Counted from the stretch's first letter, positions 37,763-47,437 are shown. The stretch: DNA of 64,000 nucleotides from Amphritea atlantica (GCF_900111095.1 NZ_FOGB01000002.1:111405-175404), one strand, 5' to 3'. Notes: a model not told the origin generated them from the sequence alone. Program-made: numbers and translations.

Positions 37763-38295
37763 TACCCTTCGGCCATATGCTTATCCTTGAGCTTCACATA
37801 ATTCCCCGCCGTATAGGTAAAGAAATCCATCTCTTTCTCCGTTAGCGCCCTCACCTCTTTGACCGGGCGGCCGACGTAGAGGTGGCCGCTTTTCAAAACT
37901 TTTCCCGGGGGCACCAGGCTGCCGGCGCCGATGATCACATCGTCTTCTACCACCGCGCCATCCATCACCATGGCACCCATACCGACGAGTATACGGCTGC
38001 CGAGGGTGCAGCCATGCAGCATCGCCTGGTGGCCGATAGTGACGTCATCGCCGATGGTCAGCGGGAAGCCGTCGGGGTTGAAGGGGCCTGCATGGGTGAT
38101 ATGCAATACCGAGCCATCCTGAACGCTGGTGCGGTTGCCGATGCGGATATGGTGCATATCGCCGCGGATCACGGTTAATGGCCACACTGAGACATCATCG
38201 CCCAGTTCCACATCGCCGATGACCACGGCGGTGGGGTCGATAAAGGTTGCGTTGCCCAGTTTTGGTGTGATGCCCTGATAGCTGCGGATGGTCAT
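37753..38295 (-). CDS. yrdA: Gamma-class carbonic anhydrase-like protein (YrdA)
   Basis: A 180-residue left-handed beta-helix protein with hexapeptide repeats. Metal-binding histidines are visible in ITHAGPF and TIGHQAMLHGC. It belongs to the gamma carbonic anhydrase / YrdA group; actual carbonic anhydrase activity of such homologues varies. It is divergent from prlC, an arrangement also found in Pseudomonas. Confidence 0.9.
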   Translation of the reverse strand: MTIRSYQGITPKLGNATFIDPTAVVIGDVELGDDVSVWPLTVIRGDMHHIRIGNRTSVQDGSVLHITHAGPFNPDGFPLTIGDDVTIGHQAMLHGCTLGSRILVGMGAMVMDGAVVEDDVIIGAGSLVPPGKVLKSGHLYVGRPVKEVRALTEKEMDFFTYTAGNYVKLKDKHMAEGYGE

Positions 38296-38421
38296 ATCGT
38301 TTCCTGGTCTGATACTTTGTTGAAGAGTCTATAATAAACTCTGCCATGCGATTGAAAACAGTACGGGGTTACCCCATTTAGTAAATAGTATTGTTATTTA
38401 TATCCCGGTTCAGGAGTTTTC

Positions 38422-40455
38422 ATGTCTAATCCATTGCTGCAAGACCATCTGCTGCCCCCCTTTTCTGAAATTAAACCTGAACAGGTCGAGCCCGCCATCG
38501 ACCAGTTGCTGGCGGAGTGTCGCGCTGTGGTTGAGCGGGTGCTGAATGGCAACGAGACGCCTGACTGGAACAATCTGGTGGTGCCACTGGAGCAGAGCCA
38601 CGACCGTCTGGCGAAGGCCTGGTCGCCGGTGTCCCATATGAACTCGGTGGTCAACAGCGATGAGATGCGTGACGCCTACAATGCCTGTCTGCCGAAACTG
38701 TCGCAGTTCTGGACCGAGATGGGGCAGCATCAGGGGTTGTTTGAGGCCTATGAGAAACTTGCCAGCAGCGAGGCCTACAACGATCTGGACGAGGCGCAAC
38801 GCAAGGTGATCGATAATACCCTGCGGGATTTCCGCCTGTCGGGTATCGCCCTGGCTGATGCAGATAAGAAACGCTATGGCGAACTGCAGCAGAAGCTGTC
38901 AGAGCTGACCACGAAGTTTTCTGAAAATGTGATGGATGCCACCGATGGCTGGAGCAAGCTGATCACCGATGAAGCGGAGCTGGCCGGATTGCCTCAGAGC
39001 GCGCTGGCGGCGGCTAAGCAGCTGGCGCAAGCGAAAGGTGAAGAGGGCTGGCTGGTGACGCTGGACTTCCCCTCCTATTTTGCGGTGATCACCTATGCGG
39101 ACAACCGTGAGTTGCGTCGTGAGCTGTATGAAGCCTTTGCTACCCGGGCCTCCGATCAGGGACCGCACGCCGGTCAGTGGGACAACAGCGCGATCATGAC
39201 TGAGATCCTGACGTTGCGGGCTGAACTGGCACAGTTGCTGGGCTTTGAGAACTATGCCGCCTACAGTCTGGCGACCAAGATGGCAGAAACCCCGGAACAG
39301 GTGGTGAGCTTCCTCAACGATCTGGCTGGCATGAGCCGTCCGCAGGCGGAAAAGGAGTATCAGGAGCTACAGGACTTCGCACTGGAAGAGTTCAGTGAGC
39401 CGCAGCTTGAGTCATGGGATATCGCTTACTACAGCGAGAAGCTGAAACAGGCCCGTTATGCGATCTCTCAGGAGGAACTGCGCCCCTATTTCCCGATGGC
39501 GAAGGTGCTTGATGGGATGTTCAGAATCACCGGCAAGCTGTTTGCCATCGAGATTGAAGAGGTGACTGAGTTTGACCGCTGGCATAAAGATGCCCGGCTG
39601 TTCAATGTCAGTCGTGATGGTGAACTGATCGCCCGCTTCTTCCTCGACCCCTATGCCCGGGCGAAAAAACGCGGTGGCGCCTGGATGGATGACTGTCGGG
39701 TGCGGCGTATCGATAACGGCGTGTTGCAGCTGCCAGTGGCTTACCTGGTGTGTAACTTTAACCCCCCGGTGGGTGATAAACCGGCGCTGCTGACCCATAA
39801 CGAAGTGACGACACTGTTCCACGAGTTTGGTCACGGATTGCACCATATGCTGACCCGGATCGAGTATGCGGATGTCAGCGGTATTAATGGGGTTGCCTGG
39901 GATGCCGTGGAACTGCCCAGCCAGTTCCTGGAAAACTGGTGTTATGAAGCGGAAGCGCTGGCGCTGATCTCGGGTCACTATGAAACGGGTGAAACCCTGC
40001 CTCTGGAACTGCTGGAAAAGATGCAGGCGGCGAAAAACTTCCAGTCCGGCATGATGATGGTGCGCCAACTGGAACTGTCGTTGTTCGATTTTCAGCTGCA
40101 CCGGGAATATAAACCCGGCGTGACCCATGTTCAGGCGGTGCTGGACCGGATTCGCAGTGAGGTTGCGGTGATTACGCCGCCGGCGTTTAATCGCTTTCAG
40201 CACAGCTTCAGTCATATCTTTGCCGGCGGCTATGCGGCTGGGTATTACAGCTATAAGTGGGCCGAGGTGCTCTCTGCCGATGCCTTCTCACGCTTTGAAG
40301 AGGAGGGTGTATTCAATACCGACACCGGCCGCTCCTTCCGCGAGAATATTCTCGAGATGGGCGGTTCCAAAGAGCCGATGGAGTTGTTTGTTGCCTTCCG
40401 GGGGCGTGAGCCCAGCGTCGAAGCGTTGCTGCGTCATTCCGGTATTACTGCCTAG
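38422..40455 (+). CDS. prlC: Oligopeptidase A
   Basis: A 677-residue M3 zinc metallopeptidase. The HExxH motif is HEFGH at residues 467-471, with the third ligand in the following NWCYEAEALALISGH region. It degrades short peptides, including cleaved signal peptides, in the cytoplasm. It starts a plus-strand run with yheV and tag. Length equals E. coli PrlC within a few residues. Confidence 0.94.
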   Translation: MSNPLLQDHLLPPFSEIKPEQVEPAIDQLLAECRAVVERVLNGNETPDWNNLVVPLEQSHDRLAKAWSPVSHMNSVVNSDEMRDAYNACLPKLSQFWTEMGQHQGLFEAYEKLASSEAYNDLDEAQRKVIDNTLRDFRLSGIALADADKKRYGELQQKLSELTTKFSENVMDATDGWSKLITDEAELAGLPQSALAAAKQLAQAKGEEGWLVTLDFPSYFAVITYADNRELRRELYEAFATRASDQGPHAGQWDNSAIMTEILTLRAELAQLLGFENYAAYSLATKMAETPEQVVSFLNDLAGMSRPQAEKEYQELQDFALEEFSEPQLESWDIAYYSEKLKQARYAISQEELRPYFPMAKVLDGMFRITGKLFAIEIEEVTEFDRWHKDARLFNVSRDGELIARFFLDPYARAKKRGGAWMDDCRVRRIDNGVLQLPVAYLVCNFNPPVGDKPALLTHNEVTTLFHEFGHGLHHMLTRIEYADVSGINGVAWDAVELPSQFLENWCYEAEALALISGHYETGETLPLELLEKMQAAKNFQSGMMMVRQLELSLFDFQLHREYKPGVTHVQAVLDRIRSEVAVITPPAFNRFQHSFSHIFAGGYAAGYYSYKWAEVLSADAFSRFEEEGVFNTDTGRSFRENILEMGGSKEPMELFVAFRGREPSVEALLRHSGITA

Positions 40456-40544
40456 GCCAACAGGCGCATTTCTGGGGTATAATTCTGCAGGCACCGAGGC
40501 TCTGGTCTCTTTGCCTGTTTTTAACGTCAACGGTTGAAAAAGTT

Positions 40545-40802
40545 ATGACAATTGTTAAACGGTTTATCGCTGGTGCAGTGTGCCCCCGCTGTGGCGAGAT
40601 GGATACCCTGAAAATGTACCGGGATGAGAGTCGGGAGTACCGCGAATGTGTGCGCTGCGATTTCAGTGATTCGATGGCGCTGGACGGCTCTGATCAGCCG
40701 GAAGGCGAGCTGGATACCCGGGTTAACCGGGGTGGCAAAGTGGAACTTGAACCGGCGCAACCACTGAACTTTGTGGCTAATCCCGGCTCGACAAAACATT
40801 AA
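40545..40802 (+). CDS. yheV: YheV family zinc-ribbon protein
   Basis: An 85-residue protein with two CxxC knuckles, CPRCGEMD and CVRCDFS, expected to bind one zinc. The family is small and of unknown function. It follows prlC by 89 bp, as in other gammaproteobacteria where yheV is next to prlC. Confidence 0.88.
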   Translation: MTIVKRFIAGAVCPRCGEMDTLKMYRDESREYRECVRCDFSDSMALDGSDQPEGELDTRVNRGGKVELEPAQPLNFVANPGSTKH

Positions 40803-40826
40803 CCCGGCCTCACCTGAGGAATCTCT

Positions 40827-41414
40827 ATGTGTCATCGCTGTGCCTGGGCAGCGGCTACTGAGCTGGAACAACAGTATCATGATGAGGTCTGGGGTGTGCC
40901 CCAGACCAATGATCAGCAACTGTTTGAATATCTGATTCTGGAAGGTGCCCAGGCGGGCCTGAGCTGGCGCACGATACTGCAAAAGCGTGACGGCTACAGC
41001 CGACTGTATGAGGGCTTTGATCCGGCGACGGTCGCCGCTTTTACCCCTGAAAAAATTGAGCAGATGCTGCAGGATCCCGGCATTGTCCGTAACCGCCTGA
41101 AAGTGAATGCCTCCGTCAAAGCTGCCAATATCTTCCTTGATCTGGCGGCGCAGCATGGCAGTTTTGCCAACTATATCTGGCAGTTTGTTGAGGGTAAGCC
41201 GATACAGAATTGCTGGCAAAGTCTCCGTGAGGTTCCGGCTGAAACGGTTGAGTCACAGGCGATGAGTAAAGCGCTGAAAAAAGCGGGAATGACCTTTGTT
41301 GGCCCGACTATCTGTTATGCCTTTATGCAGGCCACCGGCATGGTGAATGATCATGAAGTGGACTGCATCCGTTATCAGCCCTGCCGCGAGCTGGGCGAGT
41401 TCTTCGCGCTTTAA
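40827..41414 (+). CDS. tag: DNA-3-methyladenine glycosylase I
   Basis: A 195-residue base-excision repair enzyme. The zinc ligands are at the N-terminus (MCHRCAW) and near the C-terminus (NDHEVDCIRY). LFEYLILEGAQAGLSWRTIL and the VGPTICYAFMQATGMVNDH block are family hallmarks. It removes 3-methyladenine from alkylated DNA. It follows yheV by 24 bp. Confidence 0.94.
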   Translation: MCHRCAWAAATELEQQYHDEVWGVPQTNDQQLFEYLILEGAQAGLSWRTILQKRDGYSRLYEGFDPATVAAFTPEKIEQMLQDPGIVRNRLKVNASVKAANIFLDLAAQHGSFANYIWQFVEGKPIQNCWQSLREVPAETVESQAMSKALKKAGMTFVGPTICYAFMQATGMVNDHEVDCIRYQPCRELGEFFAL

Positions 41415-41431
41415 TCCCGGTTGCTACTCTG

Positions 41432-42526
41432 TTAACCAGCCCGATAAGTGACCCGATAGATCAGCCCTGCCCGGTCATCGGAGATCAGCAGGCTGCCGTC
41501 CCGGTCGGTGACAATATCTACCGGCCTGCCCCAGGCGCTCTCCCCCTGAAGCCATCCCTCAATGAAGACCTTATAAGTGACGGGCGTCGTTGAGGTGTCC
41601 ACCCGTATCACCCGATAGCCCACTTTGCTGGAGCGATTCCAGGAGCCGTGCTCGGCGATAAACAGGGAGCTGTTATTGCTGTCTGGAAACTGTTGTCCGG
41701 TATAGAACGTCAGTCCCAGCGGGGCAACATGCGCTCCCAGCTTGAGCATGGGTGGCTGGAAGTCGCTGAATGGCTGACCCTGATAAAGTTCCGGGTCGGC
41801 AACATTCCCGGCATGTACAAAGGGATAGCCAAAGTGTTGGCCGGGCTGTGTCAGCCGGTTAAGTTCATCATCGGGACGATCATCCCCCAGATTATCCCGG
41901 CCATTATCGGTAAACCAGAGTTCACCGGTCAGCGGATGCCAGCTGAAACCAACCGAGTTGCGTACACCCTGTGCGATCACTGATTGCTGACCCGTTTGCA
42001 GATTGAGTTTCATGATTGAGGCAAAGCGGGGATCTATACTCAGGCAGATATTGCAGGGGGCACCGAGATTAAAGTAGAGATCGCCGTCGGGACCGAATTT
42101 AAGGTATTTCCAGCCGTGGTGAGAGATATTGGGCAACTGGTCAGTGATCAGCTGAACCTGGACAGCTTGCGTTCTGACACTATCGGCGCTGGCAACTTTG
42201 AGAATACGGTCCACTGCCGCGATATAGAGATCGCCGTCACGCCAGGCGATGCCACTGGGCATATTCAGCCCTTGTAACAGCAGATCCCGTTGTTCATAGA
42301 TGCCATCGCGGTTTTCATCCTTGAGGCGGTATACCCTGCCCTCCCGGCGGCTGCCGACAAACAGGGTGCCCGGCTCTCCCAACGCCATCTGCCGTGCGTT
42401 CGTTGCTTCAGCGGCGATGGTTATGTGGTAGCCCTTCGGGAGTCTCAGCGATGCCAGAGAGGGCTCCGCCAGGGAGATGTGTGGCAGGCTCAGTAGTGCT
42501 GCGAGTATCAGGCTTATCCGTTTCAT
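41432..42526 (-). CDS. Soluble PQQ-dependent sugar dehydrogenase-like protein
   Basis: A 364-residue secreted protein with a signal peptide (residues 1-20). It has the six-bladed propeller pattern of the GDH-B / Asd family: LPKGYHITIAAEATNARQMALG, NISHHGWKYLKFGPDGDLYFNLG, VRNSVGFSWHPLTGELWFTDNGRD and SLFIAEHGSWNRS, with the catalytic-type His in NISHHG. Likely a periplasmic aldose or similar dehydrogenase using PQQ; substrate unknown. It converges with tag. Confidence 0.85.
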   Translation of the reverse strand: MKRISLILAALLSLPHISLAEPSLASLRLPKGYHITIAAEATNARQMALGEPGTLFVGSRREGRVYRLKDENRDGIYEQRDLLLQGLNMPSGIAWRDGDLYIAAVDRILKVASADSVRTQAVQVQLITDQLPNISHHGWKYLKFGPDGDLYFNLGAPCNICLSIDPRFASIMKLNLQTGQQSVIAQGVRNSVGFSWHPLTGELWFTDNGRDNLGDDRPDDELNRLTQPGQHFGYPFVHAGNVADPELYQGQPFSDFQPPMLKLGAHVAPLGLTFYTGQQFPDSNNSSLFIAEHGSWNRSSKVGYRVIRVDTSTTPVTYKVFIEGWLQGESAWGRPVDIVTDRDGSLLISDDRAGLIYRVTYRAG

Positions 42527-42725
42527 AACAGGCTTCGGTCGGTATTGTGTTGATATTCATGCCAGCGTAACCGGAATCGGTTAAACTCTGTCAAACATAG
42601 CTGATGATCTGCTGGTCTGCACCTGCCTGACACTATCTCTGGCGACCTAATCTCTTTATTACGAAGATGTCTTTCATTACGACAAGTCGCCTATTACAAC
42701 GAATACGCTGATTACGATAAATATT

Positions 42726-43598
42726 ATGCTGCAACGGATACAGAACATCCCGCTGGGATTACGCTATATGCTGCTCTCATCGATGGGCTTTGCGCTGATG
42801 GGGGCCACCGTTAAAACGGTCAGTCAGTATGGTATTCCATTGATGGAGATTGTCATCGCCCGGGCGCTGGTGTCCCTGATCATCAGTTATGCTGATGTCA
42901 GGCGTAAACGGATTCCGGTCTGGGGACACAATAAATTGCTGCTCAGTGCCCGGGGTATTGTTGGCGCGGCTGCGCTGGTCTGTGTCTACTACTCCGTCAC
43001 CACTCTGCCGCTGGCTGAGGCGACCATTCTGCAGTATATGCATCCGGTCTTTACCGCACTGCTGGCCTTTTTGTTGCTGGGTGAGCGGGTTCAGTTTTCC
43101 ACCATGGTCTGTATCGTGCTGAGTATTACCGGTCTGGTGGTGATGGTGAAACCGGATATTTTCTTTGCTGCCGAAATCGATTTGCCGCTGTTTAGCATTA
43201 TGATGGCGTTGTTGGGGGCGTTTGGCAGTGCAGTTGCCTATGTGATTGTCAGACGGCTGAGTCAGACCGAAGACAGTTCGGTGATCATTCTCTATTTCCC
43301 GCTGATCGCGCTGCCCGCCGCTATTCTGTTATCGGGTGGTGAACTGGTGGCTCCGGATGGTTATGCCCTGATGTTGCTGATTCTGGTGGGGGTCTTTACG
43401 CAAGTCGGTCAGGTGGGGTTAACCAAGGCGATGCAGCATGAGGCGGCCAGTAAAGCGACCGCTTTTTCCTATATCCAGGTGGTTTTTTCGATACTGCTGG
43501 GCTGGTTTGTCTTCAGCGAACTGCCCTCCCTCTGGACCCTCATCGGTGGTGGACTGATTGTCTCCGGTGCACTGGTGAATGTGCTCTGGAAACGTTGA
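42726..43598 (+). CDS. DMT-superfamily transporter (EamA type)
   Basis: A 290-residue inner-membrane protein with ten hydrophobic segments in two EamA repeats. Blocks such as ATVKTVSQYGIPLMEIVIARALVSL and ATILQYMHPVFTALLAFLLLGERV are typical. Family members export metabolites or amino acids; the substrate cannot be read from sequence. It converges with znuB, 1 bp between stops. Confidence 0.85.
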   Translation: MLQRIQNIPLGLRYMLLSSMGFALMGATVKTVSQYGIPLMEIVIARALVSLIISYADVRRKRIPVWGHNKLLLSARGIVGAAALVCVYYSVTTLPLAEATILQYMHPVFTALLAFLLLGERVQFSTMVCIVLSITGLVVMVKPDIFFAAEIDLPLFSIMMALLGAFGSAVAYVIVRRLSQTEDSSVIILYFPLIALPAAILLSGGELVAPDGYALMLLILVGVFTQVGQVGLTKAMQHEAASKATAFSYIQVVFSILLGWFVFSELPSLWTLIGGGLIVSGALVNVLWKR

Positions 43599-43599
43599 A

Positions 43600-44391
43600 T
43601 CAGGCGACCCTGCGTAACGGCAGACTGTACAACAGCAGGAACTGAAGCAGCGCCGCAACCACCACCGAGGGACCTGCGGGGGTATCAAACTGCATCGATG
43701 CAAACAGTCCGAGAAGCACTGCGACCACTCCCAGCAGACTGGCGCTTACTGCCATTTGCTCGGGTGAGTTTGCCAGCCGGCGGGCGCTGGCGGCGGGGAT
43801 GATCAGCAACGAAGTGATCAGCAGAATACCGACCACTTTCATGGCGATAGCGATAACCACGCCAATCAGCAGCATCAGTGCCAGTCGTATCCGGGCTACG
43901 GGTACGCCCTCTACCTGCGCCAGTTCCTCATTGATGGTAACCGCCAGCAGTGGATTCCACAGCCGCCAGATCAGCAGCATGACGATACCGCCGCCGCCAT
44001 AGATCCATAACAGATCGATGGGCGTGATCGCCAGCAGGTCGCCAAACAGGTACTCCATCAGGTCGACCCTGACGTCATCCAGCAGGGCAACGGCTACCAG
44101 CCCCAGCGACAGGCTGCTGTGGGCCATAATACCGAGCAGGGTATCGGTGGCCACCAGACGCTGTCGCTGCAGGCTGACCAGGATCAGCGCGAGGATGACG
44201 CAGCAGCTCACCACCGCCAGGTTGAAATTGATATCGAAAAGCACGCCGACGGCTATCCCCAGCAATGCTGAATGGGCCAGGGTGTCACCAAAATATGCCA
44301 TCCTCCGCCAGACGACAAAGGAGCCCAGTGGACCGGCCACCAGTGCTACGCCAATACCACCCAGCAGGGCCAGTAGCAGAAATTCAGGCAT
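43600..44391 (-). CDS. znuB: ZnuB, zinc ABC transporter permease
   Basis: A 263-residue ABC-3 family permease with about seven to eight membrane segments, seen in FVVWRRMAYFGDTLAHSALLGIAVG and VGILLITSLLIIPAASAR. It forms the inner-membrane channel for zinc with ZnuC. The ATG at 44391 overlaps the znuC stop (TGATG) and has GGAGG upstream in the end of znuC. It is the last gene of zur-znuC-znuB. Confidence 0.93.
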   Translation of the reverse strand: MPEFLLLALLGGIGVALVAGPLGSFVVWRRMAYFGDTLAHSALLGIAVGVLFDINFNLAVVSCCVILALILVSLQRQRLVATDTLLGIMAHSSLSLGLVAVALLDDVRVDLMEYLFGDLLAITPIDLLWIYGGGGIVMLLIWRLWNPLLAVTINEELAQVEGVPVARIRLALMLLIGVVIAIAMKVVGILLITSLLIIPAASARRLANSPEQMAVSASLLGVVAVLLGLFASMQFDTPAGPSVVVAALLQFLLLYSLPLRRVA

Positions 44392-45179
44392 CAGTGGTGT
44401 CCTCCGCAAGCGGTGTGGTCGCTTTCCTGTGTGTCAGGCAGTGGCAGGATATCGCCATGATTATCATGGCGGTGGTTGTGGTGATGGCTATACAGCGCCA
44501 GATTTTCTGCGCCGGGTATGCCAAACAGTTCAATATAGGATGGGTCTGTACTGACCTGCTCGGGATGGCCGGAGCAACAGATATGATGATTCAGACAGAT
44601 CACCTGATCGGTGGCGGCCATCACCAGATGCAGATCGTGAGAGATCATCAGTACCGCGCAGTTGTATTTATCCCGGATACTGGCGATCAGTTTATACAGC
44701 TCGGTCTGACCATTGATATCTACCCCCTGAGCCGGTTCATCCAGTACCAGCAGTTCAGGTTTTCGCAGCAGGGCGCGTGCCAGCAGAACCCGCTGCATCT
44801 CCCCGCCTGATAAGCTGTGGACCGATTGCTTCAGCAGGTTTTCGGCGCGCACCGACTGGAGCGCCTGGTGCCGGTCTGCTGTACTGGCAAAGGCTGCAGT
44901 TTTCAGAAACCGTTCCACTGTCAGGGGAAAGGTGGTATCGATGTGCAGCTTTTGCGGCATATAACCGATACGCAGTGTGGCTGAGCGTTTAATAACCCCT
45001 TCATTGGGTGTCAGAAGCCCCAGAACCGCTTTCACCAGGGTGGTTTTGCCAGCCCCGTTGGGACCGATCAGGGTGGTGATTTCACCCTGCTTCAGGGCCA
45101 TGGATATATTGTCGATAACGGTGTTGTTACCGAAGCTGATGCTCAGACCGGATATCTCGACCAGGTTTGCCGGGTTCAT
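44391..45179 (-). CDS. znuC: ZnuC, zinc ABC transporter ATPase
   Basis: A 262-residue ATPase. Walker A is [11 protein letters not shown], the signature [15 protein letters not shown] and Walker [13 protein letters not shown]. The C-terminal tail is His-rich ([14 protein letters not shown]), as in other ZnuC proteins. It overlaps zur by four bases and znuB by one. Confidence 0.94.
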   Translation of the reverse strand: MNPANLVEISGLSISFGNNTVIDNISMALKQGEITTLIGPNGAGKTTLVKAVLGLLTPNEGVIKRSATLRIGYMPQKLHIDTTFPLTVERFLKTAAFASTADRHQALQSVRAENLLKQSVHSLSGGEMQRVLLARALLRKPELLVLDEPAQGVDINGQTELYKLIASIRDKYNCAVLMISHDLHLVMAATDQVICLNHHICCSGHPEQVSTDPSYIELFGIPGAENLALYSHHHNHRHDNHGDILPLPDTQESDHTACGGHH

Positions 45180-45670
45180 AGCTGCTCCTGACAGTTGGGG
45201 CAGCGCCCCAGAATTTCGATACTTTCCTGATCCACCGAGAATCCGGCATCGCTGGCGACGTTTTGTATGCTGTTGTGCAGCTCGCTGGACTCCAGTTCAG
45301 CGGTAGTGCCACAACTCTGACAGATGAGGAAATAGCCCGAGTGGTTATGATCCGGGTGGCTGCAACCGATAAAGGCATTCAGGGTGGCCAGCCGGTGTAC
45401 CAACCCCTGCTCCTGCAGGAAGTCCAGAGCGCGGTAAACCGTTGGCGGCGCCGAGTTAAATCCTGCTTTGGCAATGGCGGGCAGCAGATCATACGCACCC
45501 AGCGGTTTATGACTTTGCCAGATAAGTTTAAGCACCAGCTCGCGGATTTTGGTGAGCCGCTGGCCGTTGGCCTGGCACAGGGTTTGTGCTTGCTGCAAGG
45601 CCGTTTTAATGCAGCGGCTGTGGTCATGATCGGGCTGATGGGCGATATTGCTGACGGATTCAGGAGCCAT
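45176..45670 (-). CDS. zur: Zur, zinc-responsive Fur-family repressor
   Basis: A 164-residue Fur-family protein. The winged helix spans about 25-90 ([25 protein letters not shown]), and the zinc-site motifs are [17 protein letters not shown] and the C-terminal CPNCQEQL. It represses zinc uptake genes when zinc is sufficient. It is first in the zur-znuCB unit and divergent from znuA, with a Zur box between. Confidence 0.93.
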   Translation of the reverse strand: MAPESVSNIAHQPDHDHSRCIKTALQQAQTLCQANGQRLTKIRELVLKLIWQSHKPLGAYDLLPAIAKAGFNSAPPTVYRALDFLQEQGLVHRLATLNAFIGCSHPDHNHSGYFLICQSCGTTAELESSELHNSIQNVASDAGFSVDQESIEILGRCPNCQEQL

Positions 45671-45695
45671 AATAAAACCGGTTGATATATTAATT

Positions 45696-45708
45696 GTTAT
45701 ATTATAAC
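45696..45708. promoter_or_regulatory. Zur box
   Basis: GTTATATTATAAC is a perfect palindrome matching the core of the gammaproteobacterial Zur operator (GTTATAnTATAAC). Placed 26 bp before the zur start and 35 bp before the znuA start, it can control both directions. Confidence 0.9.
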
Positions 45709-45742
45709 TTTACGGCAATTCAATTAACAGTGGCTTCCTTCG

Positions 45743-46663
45743 ATGTTTTCCAGAATACCCGCAACATTTGTTCTTTTTTTACTCAGTTTCTGCGCCATGA
45801 GCCTGCAAACCGTTTACGCCGGGCAGGTCCGGGTACTGGCCAGTATCAAGCCGATTCAACTGATTGCACAGGATATGCTTGGTGATCTGGCGCAGATTGG
45901 TGTGCTGCTGCCGCCGGGCAGTTCGCCCCATCATTACTCCCTTAAACCCTCTTCGATTGCGCAGATTCACGATGCGGATCTGTTTATCTGGGGCGGGCCG
46001 GGGCTTGAGCTGTTTCTGACGAAGACGGTGAGTCAGCTGGAGCACCCAGCCCTGGCGCTGCTCGAAGGGGGAGAGGCGCACCATCATGAAGAAGCGCAAA
46101 CCGCTGACACTGAAGCGGACGCTCACCATGAACATGACCATGGCGGCAGCGATCCCCATTTCTGGATGGCGCCTGAGCGGGCGCTGGCGGCTGCTGATCT
46201 GATTAAAGATCGGCTGGTGGAGCGCTATCCGGAGAATGCTGCGCTTTATGAACAGGCCTATAACGACTTCGCTGCCCGGCTTGCAGTGACCGATCAACAG
46301 TTGCAGCAACAGTTGAAAGCGGTGGGTGATACCGGCTTCTATGTGTTTCACGATGCTTTTGGCAGCTTCGTTACGCATTATCAGTTGAATCAGCTGGGCT
46401 ATTTCACCGTTGATCCTGGCCGGAAACCCGGTGCCCGGCGACTGAGCGAAATACGCACAGCGCTGGAAACTAACCAGGCTCGCTGTGTATTTGTTGAGCC
46501 ACAGTTCAAAGCGCCGGTTGTGGCTAGTCTGATTCGTGGCCTGGATATCCGGGTTGGACGGCTTGATCCCCTTGCGGTTGCTATCGATGCGGGCCCTGAC
46601 GGGTACAGCAATTATCTGCAATCACTGGCAGATAGTTTCACTAATTGTCTCTCTGGTGAATAA
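45743..46663 (+). CDS. znuA: ZnuA, periplasmic zinc-binding protein
   Basis: A 306-residue cluster A-I solute-binding protein with a signal peptide (cleavage near VYAG, residue 26). Zinc-ligand motifs: GSSPHHYSLKPS, a His/Asp/Glu-rich loop at about 114-135 typical of ZnuA, DPHFWMAPE, and the FHDAFGSF region. It passes zinc to ZnuBC. Divergent from zur-znuCB across the Zur box. Confidence 0.94.
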   Translation: MFSRIPATFVLFLLSFCAMSLQTVYAGQVRVLASIKPIQLIAQDMLGDLAQIGVLLPPGSSPHHYSLKPSSIAQIHDADLFIWGGPGLELFLTKTVSQLEHPALALLEGGEAHHHEEAQTADTEADAHHEHDHGGSDPHFWMAPERALAAADLIKDRLVERYPENAALYEQAYNDFAARLAVTDQQLQQQLKAVGDTGFYVFHDAFGSFVTHYQLNQLGYFTVDPGRKPGARRLSEIRTALETNQARCVFVEPQFKAPVVASLIRGLDIRVGRLDPLAVAIDAGPDGYSNYLQSLADSFTNCLSGE

Positions 46664-46689
46664 AAACAAAAAAAAGTAGTGGCGGACAC

Positions 46690-46718
46690 TTCACAAATGA
46701 AAAGGTCGTCTTTATAAT
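46690..46718 (+). promoter_or_regulatory. Promoter of the tRNA-Leu locus
   Basis: TTCACA (46690-46695) and TATAAT (46713-46718) are 17 bp apart, followed by the GC-rich discriminator GCGCTCC, typical of stable-RNA promoters. It fires into the broken tRNA copy first and then the intact one. Confidence 0.7.
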
Positions 46719-46736
46719 GCGCTCCTCTTTCGGAAC

Positions 46737-46813
46737 GCACACACGTAGACACGCTAGCTTCAGGTGCTAGTGCCTTCACGGGCGTGGGAGTTCGAGTCTC
46801 CCCATCTGCACCA
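46737..46813 (+). pseudogene. Truncated tRNA-Leu(CAG)
   Basis: From GTAGACACG (46745) to the terminal CCA the sequence is identical to the intact tRNA-Leu at 46894-46980. The 5' part is reduced to GCACACAC, so the 5' strand of the acceptor stem and most of the D arm are missing. It cannot fold as a normal tRNA. It is probably the first member of a tandem pair damaged by deletion. Confidence 0.85.
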
Positions 46814-46893
46814 ATCGCTAACGGCGGTTGAGCTTCGAAAGAGAACGCTATTTTCATAGCAGGGGGACGCTCCTAAACGTAAAAAGTTGATAC

Positions 46894-46980
46894 GCAGATG
46901 TGGTGGAATTGGTAGACACGCTAGCTTCAGGTGCTAGTGCCTTCACGGGCGTGGGAGTTCGAGTCTCCCCATCTGCACCA
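46894..46980 (+). tRNA. tRNA-Leu (anticodon CAG)
   Basis: An 87-nt class II tRNA. The acceptor stem GCAGATG pairs with CATCTGC, with encoded ACCA. The anticodon loop TTCAGGT, giving CAG, sits between CTAGC and GCTAG arms. A long variable arm (GCCTTCACGGGC) and the T loop TTCGAGT are present. It reads CUG codons. Confidence 0.97.
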
Positions 46981-47194
46981 ACTTTATTCTCTCCGGTTTT
47001 ATGTCTCTTTTCTCTTTTCTGAATTTCTCATTCTCTGACAACCAGAAAACAGCCTCTGCTTACGTTTCTCATACTGTTTTGCTGTATCGCTTGCTGGTGT
47101 TTTCTGTATCGACTCTATATCACACTAAATGGCATTGAAGCGTGACAGGCGGGTGCTGCAGAGCTGGGGTCGCCCGCAAGAGAAAAATCTGGGC

Positions 47195-47221
47195 AAAAAA
47201 AAGGCCACTAAAAAGTGGCCC
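47195..47221 (-). terminator. Intrinsic terminator (minus strand)
   Basis: On the minus strand GGCCACT / AGTGGCC with a 5-base loop is followed by eight T. It lies just downstream of the small gene at 47240-47437. Confidence 0.9.
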
Positions 47222-47239
47222 AAGGAGTCTCGTTTAGAC

Positions 47240-47437
47240 CTATACGGTCCCGAATGAACGAGTGCTGTTAAAACTTTTTGGCTGGCGTTTCTTGGTCAGG
47301 TTCTTCAGCCAGTGGCCCAGCGCGCTCAGTTGCTGGGCGATATATTCGTTACGTGCCAGTTGACCCTGTCTTACATAGTAAGCGGTATCAACCATACCAA
47401 ACTCGTCAACCTTAATACCATTCTCATCTGTGTTCAT
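47240..47437 (-). CDS. Small protein of unknown function
   Basis: A 65-residue protein from the ATG at 47437. Its centre, YYVRQGQLARNEYIAQQLSALGHWLKNL, is an amphipathic helix that recalls the short DUF1127 / RSP_7527-type proteins (RAEYIAxLL core), but the match is weak. The tail is basic. A strong terminator follows, which supports a real, separately transcribed gene. Function unknown. Confidence 0.7.
   Translation of the reverse strand: MNTDENGIKVDEFGMVDTAYYVRQGQLARNEYIAQQLSALGHWLKNLTKKRQPKSFNSTRSFGTV

Noticed and set aside
46612-46857. 81-codon minus-strand frame
   Set aside because: It is antisense to the broken tRNA and to the end of znuA and has no coding signs of its own.
46814-46893. 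Genomic island between the tRNA-Leu fragment and the intact tRNA
   Set aside because: Only 80 bp lie between the copies and contain no integrase or cargo; damage to a tandem tRNA pair is simpler.
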